NCBI GenBank assembly: GCA_014728425.1
Contig: WJLO01000039.1
Coordinates: 1 to 18,182 of the forward strand
Reading direction: 5' to 3'
Origin: Minisyncoccota bacterium
Lineage (GTDB): Bacteria > Patescibacteriota > Microgenomatia > UBA1400 > PJMF01
Length of the DNA: 18,182 nt
Position numbers and translations under genes: made by a program. Positions 7,976 through 14,216 of this stretch are shown piece after piece (within the stretch, counting starts at the first letter, position 1; the number at the start of each line of letters is the position of its first letter). Below the pieces are notes generated by a model. The model ran no database searches and was not told the DNA's origin. It saw only the letters and a program-made list of their open reading frames with translations.

Positions 7976-8719
7976 ATGACAAAACCCCGCTTTAGACGCA
8001 TCATGCTTAAAGTTGGTGGCGAAGCCATGATTGGCAACCGTACTTATGGTATTGACCATGAAGCTGCGCTTAAAGTTGCCAATAAAATCAAAAAGATCTA
8101 TGTTAAACATGTGCAAGTGGCTATTGTCATTGGCGGCGGTAATATTTTTCGGGGAGTGGCTGGTTCTAAAAAAGGGATTGATCGTACTGCAGCAGATTAT
8201 ATGGGCATGTTAGCCACGGTCATGAATGGTTTAGCTTTGCAAGACGCTTTGGAAAAAATCGAAGTACCAGCCAGACTACAATCTGCTTTACAAATGCCAG
8301 CAGTAGCAGAAAACTATATTCGCAGAAGAGCTATTCGCCATATGGAAAAAGGCCGAGTAGTCATTTTAGCTGCTGGCACTGGAGTGCCTTATGTTACTAC
8401 TGATACTGGAGCTGCTCTTCATGCTTTAGAACTACACTGTGATGTGCTAATGAAAGCCACTAAAGTGGCTGGAGTTTATAATCAAGATCCCCTGAAAAAT
8501 CCTCAGGCAAAAAGATTTAAGACTTTAAACTTTAAAGATGCTATTGAAATGACTGGCATCACTGTAATGGATACTGCTGCCTTGGCTATGAGTCAAGAAA
8601 ACAGCATGCCAATAATGGTTTTAAAGCTATTTGAACAAAATCAATTAGAGCGCGCTATTGACGGAGAAGAAATAGGTACTTATGTTAGTAATAATGTTAA
8701 AACTGAGTTTGCTGAATAA
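7976..8719 (+). CDS. pyrH: UMP kinase
   Basis: Phosphorylates UMP to UDP with ATP in pyrimidine nucleotide synthesis. The 247-residue protein has the amino-acid-kinase fold: an N-terminal MLKVGGEAM segment (KLSGEAL in most PyrH, here with Gly for Ser), GGGNIFRG (about 51-58), DRTAADYMGMLATVMN (about 68-83), and the nucleotide-binding TTDTGAALHA and KATKVAGVYNQDP regions. Length matches bacterial UMP kinases. The ATG has a good GAAAGG Shine-Dalgarno site (7963-7968) seven bases upstream, unlike the genes that follow promoters directly. It is the second gene after the FemAB-like gene. Unlike the usual arrangement, tsf and frr are not adjacent. A possible terminator starts within its stop codon. 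Confidence 0.95.
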   Translation: MTKPRFRRIMLKVGGEAMIGNRTYGIDHEAALKVANKIKKIYVKHVQVAIVIGGGNIFRGVAGSKKGIDRTAADYMGMLATVMNGLALQDALEKIEVPARLQSALQMPAVAENYIRRRAIRHMEKGRVVILAAGTGVPYVTTDTGAALHALELHCDVLMKATKVAGVYNQDPLKNPQAKRFKTLNFKDAIEMTGITVMDTAALAMSQENSMPIMVLKLFEQNQLERAIDGEEIGTYVSNNVKTEFAE

Positions 8720-8739
8720 TAACGATTATTGGTTTTTTT
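8715..8739 (+). terminator. Possible intrinsic terminator after pyrH
   Basis: AATAAT (8715-8720) pairs with ATTATT (8725-8730) around an AACG loop, followed by GG and seven T residues (8733-8739). The T-run is convincing, but the stem is only six A-T pairs and includes the pyrH stop codon, so termination may be partial. Confidence 0.4.
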
Positions 8740-8744
8740 GCAAA

Positions 8745-8773
8745 ATAACAAAAGTTACAAAAACTATTATAAA
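8745..8773 (+). promoter_or_regulatory. Promoter of the 415-aa gene
   Basis: ATAACA (8745-8750, four of six matches to TTGACA) and TATAAA (8768-8773) are 17 bases apart. The predicted start at about 8780 is two bases before the ATG at 8782, which would give an essentially leaderless mRNA. Confidence 0.4.
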
Positions 8774-8781
8774 ATCACTTT

Positions 8782-10029
8782 ATGAATGAGCAAGCACCTC
8801 CACCACAAAAATATAGATATGAATCACCAAGAGAACCTGATTTGGGACCAATGGGAAGAATAGCAAAAAAATTAAAAGGCCTTTTCACAGGTTGTGGCCC
8901 AAGTAAACCACCTCAACCGCCTTCAGCAGCTCAAGATCCTCCAGGTCGCTCAACAGTGCAGAATAATCGGGAAGATCCAACAGCGCAAGCTCGGCAGACT
9001 TCTAATCAACCAGCGCCCCTAAGAGATAAGGCAAATCAAGAACCCAAAGTCATCAAACTTGGTGAGCCAGAAGGTCGGGTTACAGCTGAAAACATTGGGC
9101 GCACAATTAATTTTTTACAAGAACTGGTTGGATTTTACCTAAATCACAGAGCCGATGAGACATTAGATTTACAAAGTTTGGCTGCAGATGAAGTTTTCAT
9201 GGTTGGCAATTTTAAAGGCTTAGCTGTTGAACAACAAACAGTCTACAATCGACAGGCTTGCATTTTAGCAGTCCTGCAAATGCTGGCCCAACAGGTAGGC
9301 TGGATTGATACTAGTGAAGAATTTGATCTTTTGCATCAAAAAGGAGACCTGTTAGAAGTTGCTGAGCAAATACCAAATTTGACCTACGATGGATCAGTAG
9401 GAACACTCAGGTTAAATCAAGCTGATAAAATTCAACAATGGTTAGGGCGATTTCTAGAACTCACTCAAGGATACAGGGATTCAGCAGCTCAAAACCTAGG
9501 AACTATAAGTTATCTTACTAGCGCTGATCTCATTCCTAATCAACAGACTGAGCAACCCTCTGATCAATTAAGCAACCAGAATTCGCTTACACCTATAGTA
9601 GCTCGAAGATTAAGTCTTCTTGCCGCTGATCACAATGGTTTTGAAAATCTTCCTATTAACACCTGCTTAATTGCTTTTATGATTCAGGAGTATTTACTTA
9701 ACAAACAAGTCTTTTTTGGAGTACGCCTAATTGACAATATTCAAAATCTAGAGGAAGCCTCCTTTGTAGGTCATCAGGTATTAATTGACCGAATAGCTAT
9801 TGAAGGCACGCCTCAATCACCAAAAATAAAATTCCATATTATTGACCCTATGGGGAGTGATCGTTGGATTGATTTAACTACCTTAATTACGACTTTAGAC
9901 AGTAGTGCCTTTGTTGCTCACAATCCTCATACTAGTAACCGACCTATCAAGTGTCAAAAAAGTGATGCCTATAAACCTTTACAAGGAGGGGGCACTAATG
10001 ACACTGCTAGAATAAAATGGAAATATTAA
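8782..10029 (+). CDS. Uncharacterised 415-aa protein with possible Cys-His-Asp triad
   Basis: I cannot name a family. Residues 1-90 are low-complexity and rich in Pro, Gln and Ala, with no signal peptide, and are probably disordered. Two folded regions follow. The first (about 100-235) is mostly helical and includes NRQACILAVLQML with Cys160. The second (about 270-375) has INTCLIAFMIQEYLL (Cys295), GHQVLIDRI (His331) and FHIIDPMG (Asp355). That order and spacing, with Cys heading a helix and His and Asp on strands, recalls the papain/transglutaminase-like fold. This is inference from pattern only. A Ser/Gln/Asn-rich linker separates the two regions. The gene lies between pyrH and gap, with its own promoter and no Shine-Dalgarno site; gap follows after 25 nt. 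Alternatives are a scaffold or a non-catalytic relative of such enzymes. Confidence 0.75.
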   Translation: MNEQAPPPQKYRYESPREPDLGPMGRIAKKLKGLFTGCGPSKPPQPPSAAQDPPGRSTVQNNREDPTAQARQTSNQPAPLRDKANQEPKVIKLGEPEGRVTAENIGRTINFLQELVGFYLNHRADETLDLQSLAADEVFMVGNFKGLAVEQQTVYNRQACILAVLQMLAQQVGWIDTSEEFDLLHQKGDLLEVAEQIPNLTYDGSVGTLRLNQADKIQQWLGRFLELTQGYRDSAAQNLGTISYLTSADLIPNQQTEQPSDQLSNQNSLTPIVARRLSLLAADHNGFENLPINTCLIAFMIQEYLLNKQVFFGVRLIDNIQNLEEASFVGHQVLIDRIAIEGTPQSPKIKFHIIDPMGSDRWIDLTTLITTLDSSAFVAHNPHTSNRPIKCQKSDAYKPLQGGGTNDTARIKWKY

Positions 10030-10043
10030 ATCAAAAAACTAAC

Positions 10044-10050
10044 AAAGGAG
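10044..10050 (+). promoter_or_regulatory. Strong Shine-Dalgarno site of gap
   Basis: AAAGGAG is the best ribosome-binding site in the window, four bases before the gap ATG at 10055. It suggests gap is translated efficiently from a transcript that begins further upstream. Confidence 0.75.
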
Positions 10051-10054
10051 CCTT

Positions 10055-11098
10055 ATGAAAACTTTTGGTATTAATGGTTTTGGCCGAATCGGCCGGACTA
10101 GTTTTCGCACCTGGTGGTTGTATCAAAAAGATCAACTAGATCTAAAACTCATCAACACTTCTGGTTCAATGGAGTTAGAAAACTGGCTCCACCTGCTTAA
10201 ATATGATACTAACTATGGTGTTTTTACTGAACCTATCCAGATTAACAAGCAACAATCAAACCAAGATGTTACTGATGCCAATCCAGTCTTAGGCACTATT
10301 AAAATCCAAAATCGAGAAATCGTGGTCACTGCTCAGCGTGATCCTGCCAAAATTCCTTGGGGTAAACACAATGTTGAAGTAGTGGTAGAAGCCACTGGAG
10401 TTTTCCGCACCGAAGAAGCTGCTTCAGCTCATTTAAAAGCTGGAGCCAAAAAAGTAATGCTGTCAGCACCAGCCAAAGGTGGTACTGTTAGCACAGCTGT
10501 AATGGGAGTAAATGAACTTAATAACCAAAACCCGATTAGTTCTAATGCTTCTTGCACCACCAACTGTGTAGCACCAGTAGCTCAAATTATGGTACAAAAA
10601 TTTGGCATTAAAAAAGCCATTATGACCACTATTCATGCTTATACTGATGATCAAAATACTCAAGATAACTCTCATAAAAAAGACCTACGTCGTGCCAGAA
10701 GCGCAGCCGAAAACATCATTCCTACCACTACTGGGGCTGCTTTAGCTACCACTAAAATCATCCCTGAACTTAAAGGCTTGTTTGATGGCATGGCTGTACG
10801 CGTGCCCACCCCAGTAGGCTCTTTATCTGACATGGTTTTTGTTACTAAAAAAACTACTACTGTAGAAGAAGTTAATGAGGTTTTTGAAGCTGCTAGTAAA
10901 GAACCAAGATGGCAAGGCGTGCTAGCAGTCACTCATGAGCCAATTGTGTCTAGTGATATTGTGGGTCGATCTGAGTCTTCTATAGTTGATTTGTCTTTAA
11001 CTCAAGTAATCAAAGGGGATTTGGTAAAAGTAGTGAGCTGGTATGACAATGAATGGGGTTACTGTTGCCGGTTGTTGGAGCAGTTAAATAAGGTATAA
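10055..11098 (+). CDS. gap: Glyceraldehyde-3-phosphate dehydrogenase, type I
   Basis: Oxidises glyceraldehyde 3-phosphate to 1,3-bisphosphoglycerate with NAD+ or NADP+ in glycolysis. The 347-residue protein starts with the Rossmann motif INGFGRIGR (about 6-14), has the catalytic cysteine in SNASCTTNC with its partner His in TIHAYT, and the phosphate-binding RRARSAAENIIPTTTGAA region. It ends with the conserved SWYDNEWGY. Length is slightly above the usual 330-340. The ATG has a strong Shine-Dalgarno sequence. It is preceded at 25 nt by the 415-aa gene and followed at 7 nt by tig. Its TAA stop lies inside the probable -10 box of tig. Confidence 0.97.
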   Translation: MKTFGINGFGRIGRTSFRTWWLYQKDQLDLKLINTSGSMELENWLHLLKYDTNYGVFTEPIQINKQQSNQDVTDANPVLGTIKIQNREIVVTAQRDPAKIPWGKHNVEVVVEATGVFRTEEAASAHLKAGAKKVMLSAPAKGGTVSTAVMGVNELNNQNPISSNASCTTNCVAPVAQIMVQKFGIKKAIMTTIHAYTDDQNTQDNSHKKDLRRARSAAENIIPTTTGAALATTKIIPELKGLFDGMAVRVPTPVGSLSDMVFVTKKTTTVEEVNEVFEAASKEPRWQGVLAVTHEPIVSSDIVGRSESSIVDLSLTQVIKGDLVKVVSWYDNEWGYCCRLLEQLNKV

Positions 11099-11099
11099 T
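11072..11099 (+). promoter_or_regulatory. Promoter of tig overlapping the gap stop codon
   Basis: TATAAT at 11094-11099 contains the gap stop codon (11096-11098). TTGTTG at 11072-11077 is a weak -35 box (three of six) with a 16-base spacer. The predicted start falls on the A of the tig ATG (11106), i.e. a leaderless transcript. No Shine-Dalgarno sequence precedes tig. Confidence 0.45.
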
Positions 11100-11105
11100 C
11101 ACGCC

Positions 11106-12101
11106 ATGGCAAAAAATAAAAAAAGTGGCTCAAAAAAAACCAAAAAAAACAAATCTGCAAAAAACAAGGGTAAAAAACAAGCTCAACAAAACCCTTTGAT
11201 TAGTGATAACTCGCAAGTCACTATCACTATTCCTGGTAAAAAAGCCCAGCAGGCTTATGAGCAAGCCTTGAAAAAGCTAGCTACTAAGGTAAAAAGCCAA
11301 GGTTTTCGTCCTGGTAAAGTACCTCCTGAGATTGCCGAAAAAATTCTTGGTAAGGCCAAAGTAATCGAGCATGCTTTAGAACAACTCTTGCCACCAGCTT
11401 ACCAAGCTGCTATTAAAAAAGCTAAGAAGCAACCTTTAACTTATCCTAAACTTGTGCCAATCAAACTCGAGCTAGGTAAGGATTGGCAAATTAAAGCTGA
11501 GTTTGCAGAAAAACCTCAAGTAAAACTAGGTAAATATCAACAAGTAGTTAAACAAGCTAAGAAAAAAGGTCAACAAGCCTTAAAAAAACTACTTAAGGAA
11601 CAACAGCAAGCTCATAAAAAAACCTCAAAAAATAAGTCTAAAGCTGATAAAAAATCACCACCAGCCAAACCTAGTCCTCAACAACAAAAAGATTTTACCT
11701 TACAGCAAATTTTTGCTGCTTTAATTAAGACTATTAAGCCAGCTATTGCCCAGTTGCTGGTTGAGCAAGAAACCAAACAGGAACTTCGTAAACTCAAAAC
11801 CAACTTAAAACAACTAAATTTAAGCTTGGAGGATTATCTTAAAAAGCGCCAACTTCAACCAACGGCCTTAACTAATGAACTGGCTGCTAGTGCTTTAAGT
11901 CGATTGCAACTAGAATTCATCCTAGCAGAAATCGCTGTTGAGCAAAAAATCACTGTTACTAAAAAAGAACTTCAAGACAAAATCAAAGCCCTGACTCCAG
12001 ATAAGCCCCTCAAGTGGGAAAACCTTTCCCCAGAGCAACAACACTACTTTCAAGACTCGGTTCTTAAAGAAAAAATCATCGACTACCTCTGGAAGTTGTA
12101 A
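11106..12101 (+). CDS. tig: Trigger factor-like chaperone lacking the PPIase domain
   Basis: Ribosome-associated chaperone for nascent proteins. The family signature GFRPGKVP is at residues 66-73, the loop that docks on ribosomal protein L23 at the exit tunnel. Before the ribosome-binding domain (about 34-145) lies a Lys/Asn/Ser-rich extension of about 30 residues. The FKBP-type prolyl isomerase domain is missing. In its place (about 148-196) is a Lys/Gln/Ser/Pro low-complexity stretch. The helical C-terminal SurA-like arms follow (about 197-331), ending in PEQQHYFQDSVLKEKIIDYLWKL-type sequence. At 331 residues it is about 100 shorter than the E. coli protein. The gene follows gap by 7 nt but appears to have its own promoter and no Shine-Dalgarno site. 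The strong positive charge fits rRNA contact. Confidence 0.85.
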   Translation: MAKNKKSGSKKTKKNKSAKNKGKKQAQQNPLISDNSQVTITIPGKKAQQAYEQALKKLATKVKSQGFRPGKVPPEIAEKILGKAKVIEHALEQLLPPAYQAAIKKAKKQPLTYPKLVPIKLELGKDWQIKAEFAEKPQVKLGKYQQVVKQAKKKGQQALKKLLKEQQQAHKKTSKNKSKADKKSPPAKPSPQQQKDFTLQQIFAALIKTIKPAIAQLLVEQETKQELRKLKTNLKQLNLSLEDYLKKRQLQPTALTNELAASALSRLQLEFILAEIAVEQKITVTKKELQDKIKALTPDKPLKWENLSPEQQHYFQDSVLKEKIIDYLWKL

Positions 12102-12108
12102 CTTCTCA

Positions 12109-12136
12109 TTGTTTCTCTAGTTTGGTTTGATATAAT
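12109..12136 (+). promoter_or_regulatory. Possible upstream tandem promoter before the 220-aa gene
   Basis: A perfect TATAAT (12131-12136) is 16 bases from TTGTTT (12109-12114), which matches only the first three -35 positions. It would start transcription near 12143, upstream of the stronger promoter at 12171-12198. Confidence 0.35.
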
Positions 12137-12170
12137 GGTTTTAGCCTGATACCCCTTGAAAAATCTTGAA

Positions 12171-12198
12171 TTGACAATTAAAGTTAATATCCTATAAT
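12171..12198 (+). promoter_or_regulatory. Near-consensus sigma-70-type promoter of the 220-aa gene
   Basis: TTGACA (12171-12176) and TATAAT (12193-12198) are both perfect and separated by 16 bases. This is the best promoter in the window by sequence. Start near 12205, leaving a leader of about 16 nt before the ATG at 12221 with no clear Shine-Dalgarno site. Confidence 0.75.
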
Positions 12199-12220
12199 AT
12201 TAGGATTAGTTATTAGAACC

Positions 12221-12883
12221 ATGAATACTTTAGGAGCTAACCAGACTAGCAGAAAAAAGTCTCAGGGGAGTAAAATCAATCCCTTTGCTAAAGCTTTGGC
12301 AGAAACCGAACAACGCTTGGGCAATCGTGCCCCAAACCCAACAGATGACAACAAGCTTTTAGGTGAGGCTTTAGCTAGAACTGGAGGTAATTTAGGTGAA
12401 ACTACAAATACCCCACAAGAAATTTTTAATCAACAAGAATTAGTAGAAAAACAAAAAAAACAACAACGTCGTCAAGAACTGCATGCCAAGATCAACCCTA
12501 TTGAGCAGCAAGATGTTTTTGATGCTCGACAAAAAAAAGTTCAACAGGAGATTGACAAGATTCGTCAAGAACTTAAGTTATTAGCCAAAGATGTGGCCAA
12601 GTTTCATAAAGAAATAGATGTCACTTTAACTACCCAGGTAGTTGATCCTGGCCAAGACGGCAAGTATCACTTAAACTTTTTTCACAAACTCCGCCAGTTT
12701 ATTGCCATGCTGCGCTCAAAGATCAAAAGCGCTCGCACTTGGGCTAAACAGACCAATAAAAAGAAAAAGAAAAAACGCAAGTTCACTGCTGGTATTGAGA
12801 TGAAAGGCGCCAAGCATGAGCAAACTAAAGCCTTGTATGACATGTTTGGTAATGAACGAGGCGTTAGTTTTGGTGGGGGATAG
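12221..12883 (+). CDS. Uncharacterised basic protein, 220 aa
   Basis: I cannot assign a function. It may belong to a hypothetical family conserved in Microgenomates-type bacteria, but I cannot confirm that here. The N-terminus has an imperfect internal repeat, ALAxTxxxLG, at residues 25-34 and 50-59. Residues about 65-135 are Gln/Lys/Glu-rich and likely coiled coil. A short folded segment (about 150-175) holds LNFFHKLRQFIAMLRSKIKSA. A run of lysines (180-185) follows, then a tail that looks conserved, ALYDMFGNERGVSFGGG. There is no signal peptide and no membrane helix. The charge pattern suggests nucleic-acid or ribosome binding. The near-consensus promoter implies high expression. It ends 6 nt before the 3' end of the convergent tRNA-Val gene. 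Confidence 0.78.
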   Translation: MNTLGANQTSRKKSQGSKINPFAKALAETEQRLGNRAPNPTDDNKLLGEALARTGGNLGETTNTPQEIFNQQELVEKQKKQQRRQELHAKINPIEQQDVFDARQKKVQQEIDKIRQELKLLAKDVAKFHKEIDVTLTTQVVDPGQDGKYHLNFFHKLRQFIAMLRSKIKSARTWAKQTNKKKKKKRKFTAGIEMKGAKHEQTKALYDMFGNERGVSFGGG

Positions 12884-12889
12884 ATAAGG

Positions 12890-12963
12890 TGACCACTGGA
12901 GGACTTGAACCTCCGACCTTCACGATGTCAACGTGACGCTCTAGCCAGCTGAGCTAAGTGGTC
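12890..12963 (-). tRNA. tRNA-Val(GAC)
   Basis: A complete 74-nt cloverleaf is readable on the minus strand. The seven-pair acceptor stem GACCACT/AGTGGTC is perfect. The D-stem is GCTC/GAGC and the anticodon stem TCACG/CGTGA with loop TTGACAT, giving anticodon GAC for Val codons GUC and GUU. The variable loop is AGGTC and the T-arm GGAGG-TTCAAGT-CCTCC. The discriminator is A, followed by CCT, so the CCA end is not fully encoded and needs CCA-adding enzyme. It is convergent with the 220-aa gene and divergent from infC. Confidence 0.97.
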
Positions 12964-12975
12964 TCACGAACCAAC

Positions 12976-13004
12976 ATTATAACTGCTATTTCCCTATTAC
13001 ACAA
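12976..13004 (-). promoter_or_regulatory. Promoter of tRNA-Val
   Basis: On the minus strand TTGTGT (13004-12999) is followed after 17 bases by a perfect TATAAT (12981-12976). The predicted start near 12969 gives only about six bases of 5' leader before the mature tRNA end at 12963. Its -35 box overlaps the -35 region of the divergent infC promoter. Confidence 0.6.
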
Positions 13005-13025
13005 TCCAGAGTTGAATGATATAAT
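12996..13025 (+). promoter_or_regulatory. Promoter of the infC-rpmI-rplT operon
   Basis: A perfect TATAAT (13020-13025) follows ATTACA (12996-13001, four of six matches) with an 18-base spacer. The predicted start near 13032 lies upstream of the GTG at 13042 but downstream of every earlier in-frame start codon, which supports that choice of infC start. Confidence 0.5.
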
Positions 13026-13041
13026 ACTTCCTCATAAAACA

Positions 13042-13587
13042 GTGAAAAGAAAACCCTATAAACGTAGACGCAGAAACAAAAAGTGGATTACCGCTAATCA
13101 TCGGATTAAATTTCCCAAGGTTCGCGTCTTAAACGAAACTGGTGGCAGTCTGGGCATCATGTCTACTAAAAAGGCATTAACCCAGGCTAGAGAACAACAA
13201 AAAGACTTGGTTCTGATTACTGATAAAGCCAAGCCGCCAGTAACTAAGATCATTGAGATCTCAAAGTTTAAGTATCAACAGCAACAGCGCCGTGCTAAAA
13301 ATCGCAAAAGCGCTCGAACTCAAGATACTAAAGAAGTTCGTTTAACTATGTTTATGGGAGAAAGTGATTTTGCTGCCCGCCTAAGAAGAGTGAAAAGATT
13401 TCTTAAAAAAGGTGATAAAGTACGCTTAACTTTGCACTTTAAAGGTAGACAAATTACTAAAAAAGACTTTGGCTATGAGCTATTTGGCAAAGTTATTGCT
13501 GCTACCAAAGATCTAGCAAAAGTCGAGATCGAGCCCAAAATCATGGGCAGGAAACTGTTGGCCCAACTAACGCCAGCAACTGATTAA
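13042..13587 (+). CDS. infC: Translation initiation factor IF-3
   Basis: Binds the 30S subunit, prevents premature joining of 50S and checks start-codon/initiator-tRNA pairing. After a very basic N-terminus (KRKPYKRRRRNKK) comes the N-domain, with FPKVRVLNETGGSLGIMSTKKAL and AKPPVTKIIEISKFKYQQQQ, typically AKPPVCKI and GKYKYE in other IF-3. The C-domain has TKEVRLTMFMGESDFAARLRRVKRFLKKGDKVRLTLHFKGR, close to the family core. The open frame extends to a GTG at 12958, but that lies inside the tRNA-Val gene and upstream of the predicted transcript start. GTG at 13042 gives 181 residues, the normal length. A non-ATG start is typical of infC in other bacteria. rpmI follows after 3 nt. Confidence 0.93.
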   Translation: MKRKPYKRRRRNKKWITANHRIKFPKVRVLNETGGSLGIMSTKKALTQAREQQKDLVLITDKAKPPVTKIIEISKFKYQQQQRRAKNRKSARTQDTKEVRLTMFMGESDFAARLRRVKRFLKKGDKVRLTLHFKGRQITKKDFGYELFGKVIAATKDLAKVEIEPKIMGRKLLAQLTPATD

Positions 13588-13590
13588 CTT

Positions 13591-13791
13591 ATGAAAAAAT
13601 ATAAACAAAAAACTCGTAAAGGTGTAGCCCGAAGATTTAAAGTCACCAAGACTGGTAAAGTCTTGCGTCGTAGACAAAACTCTCGTCATCTGCGCCGAAA
13701 AAAAAGCAAAAAAACTATTCGCTCCTACCGTAAACCTGTTGAGGTTAAGGGTAAATGGGCAAAAAAAATCAAAAGAATGTTGGGAGTATAA
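13591..13791 (+). CDS. rpmI: Ribosomal protein bL35
   Basis: A 66-residue, strongly basic component of the large ribosomal subunit. It has the KQKTRKGVARRFKVTKTGKV opening and the RRRQNSRHLRRKKSKKTIRSYRK middle typical of bL35, and standard family length. It sits 3 nt after infC and 3 nt before rplT in the conserved infC-rpmI-rplT order. No Shine-Dalgarno site is visible. The junction TAACTTATG is identical on both sides of the gene, which suggests reinitiation by ribosomes finishing the previous cistron. Confidence 0.96.
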   Translation: MKKYKQKTRKGVARRFKVTKTGKVLRRRQNSRHLRRKKSKKTIRSYRKPVEVKGKWAKKIKRMLGV

Positions 13792-13794
13792 CTT

Positions 13795-14148
13795 ATGCCA
13801 AGAACTAAAACCGGTCCAGTACGAAGAAAACGTCATAAAAAAGTTCTTAAAAGAGCTAAAGGTTTTCGCGGCACAAATCGTCGTTTGTTTAAACGAGCTC
13901 ATGAAGCTGTGTTACACTCCGGTCAATATGCTTATATTGGTCGAAAACTAAGAAAGCGTGATTTTCGCAAACTGTGGATCATGCGCATTAATGCTGCTTT
14001 AAAAAAGCTCGATAAAAATCTCAAATATTCTCGCTTTATTCATCAGCTTAAAAAAGCTAATGTCAGGCTTAACCGCAAAATGTTAGCACAGTTAGCAGTC
14101 AATGATCCGCAAGTCTTTAAGACGGTGGTTGATCAGGTCCAAAAATAA
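13795..14148 (+). CDS. rplT: Ribosomal protein bL20
   Basis: Large-subunit assembly protein that binds 23S rRNA early. The 117 residues show the family pattern: PRTKTGPVRRKRHKKVLKRAKGF at the N-terminal extension, then GTNRRLFKRAHEAVLHSGQYAYIGRKLRKRDFRKLWIMRINAA and a C-terminal KMLAQLAVNDPQVFKTVV. In E. coli bL20 represses its own operon through an mRNA pseudoknot; I did not find an equivalent structure here. The terminal A of its TAA stop is the first base of the leader-peptide ATG (14148), so leader translation should be coupled to rplT translation. Confidence 0.97.
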   Translation: MPRTKTGPVRRKRHKKVLKRAKGFRGTNRRLFKRAHEAVLHSGQYAYIGRKLRKRDFRKLWIMRINAALKKLDKNLKYSRFIHQLKKANVRLNRKMLAQLAVNDPQVFKTVVDQVQK

Positions 14149-14216
14149 TGTCAGCTAATCCTAATACTTTTACCAACCTTTTTTTCTTTAGCAACCAGCA
14201 AAAGGGGAGTGGTTAA
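14148..14216 (+). CDS. Putative Phe-rich attenuator leader peptide, 22 aa
   Basis: A 22-codon ORF overlaps the rplT stop (TAATG) and ends with TAA at 14214-14216. Its peptide reads MSANPNTFTNLFFFSNQQ followed by KGSG. It has four Phe among residues 8-14, three of them consecutive (codons TTT-TTC-TTT, 14181-14189). Translation would rely on coupling to rplT, since no Shine-Dalgarno sequence is needed at a TAATG junction. Its last codons form the arm that can pair with the 5' side of the terminator at 14247-14271. Position and content parallel the E. coli pheM leader between rplT and pheS. The peptide itself probably has no function beyond stalling. It could be a chance frame, but the combination of Phe run, stop position and competing hairpins argues otherwise. 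Confidence 0.7.
   Translation: MSANPNTFTNLFFFSNQQKGSG

Noticed and set aside
12886..12892. Encoded CCA end of tRNA-Val
   Set aside because: After the discriminator A the strand reads CCT, so only two of the three bases match. The CCA is probably added after transcription.
12958..13041. Longer infC reading frame from GTG at 12958
   Set aside because: It would start inside the tRNA-Val gene on the other strand and upstream of the predicted infC transcript start. The extra 28 residues do not resemble IF-3.
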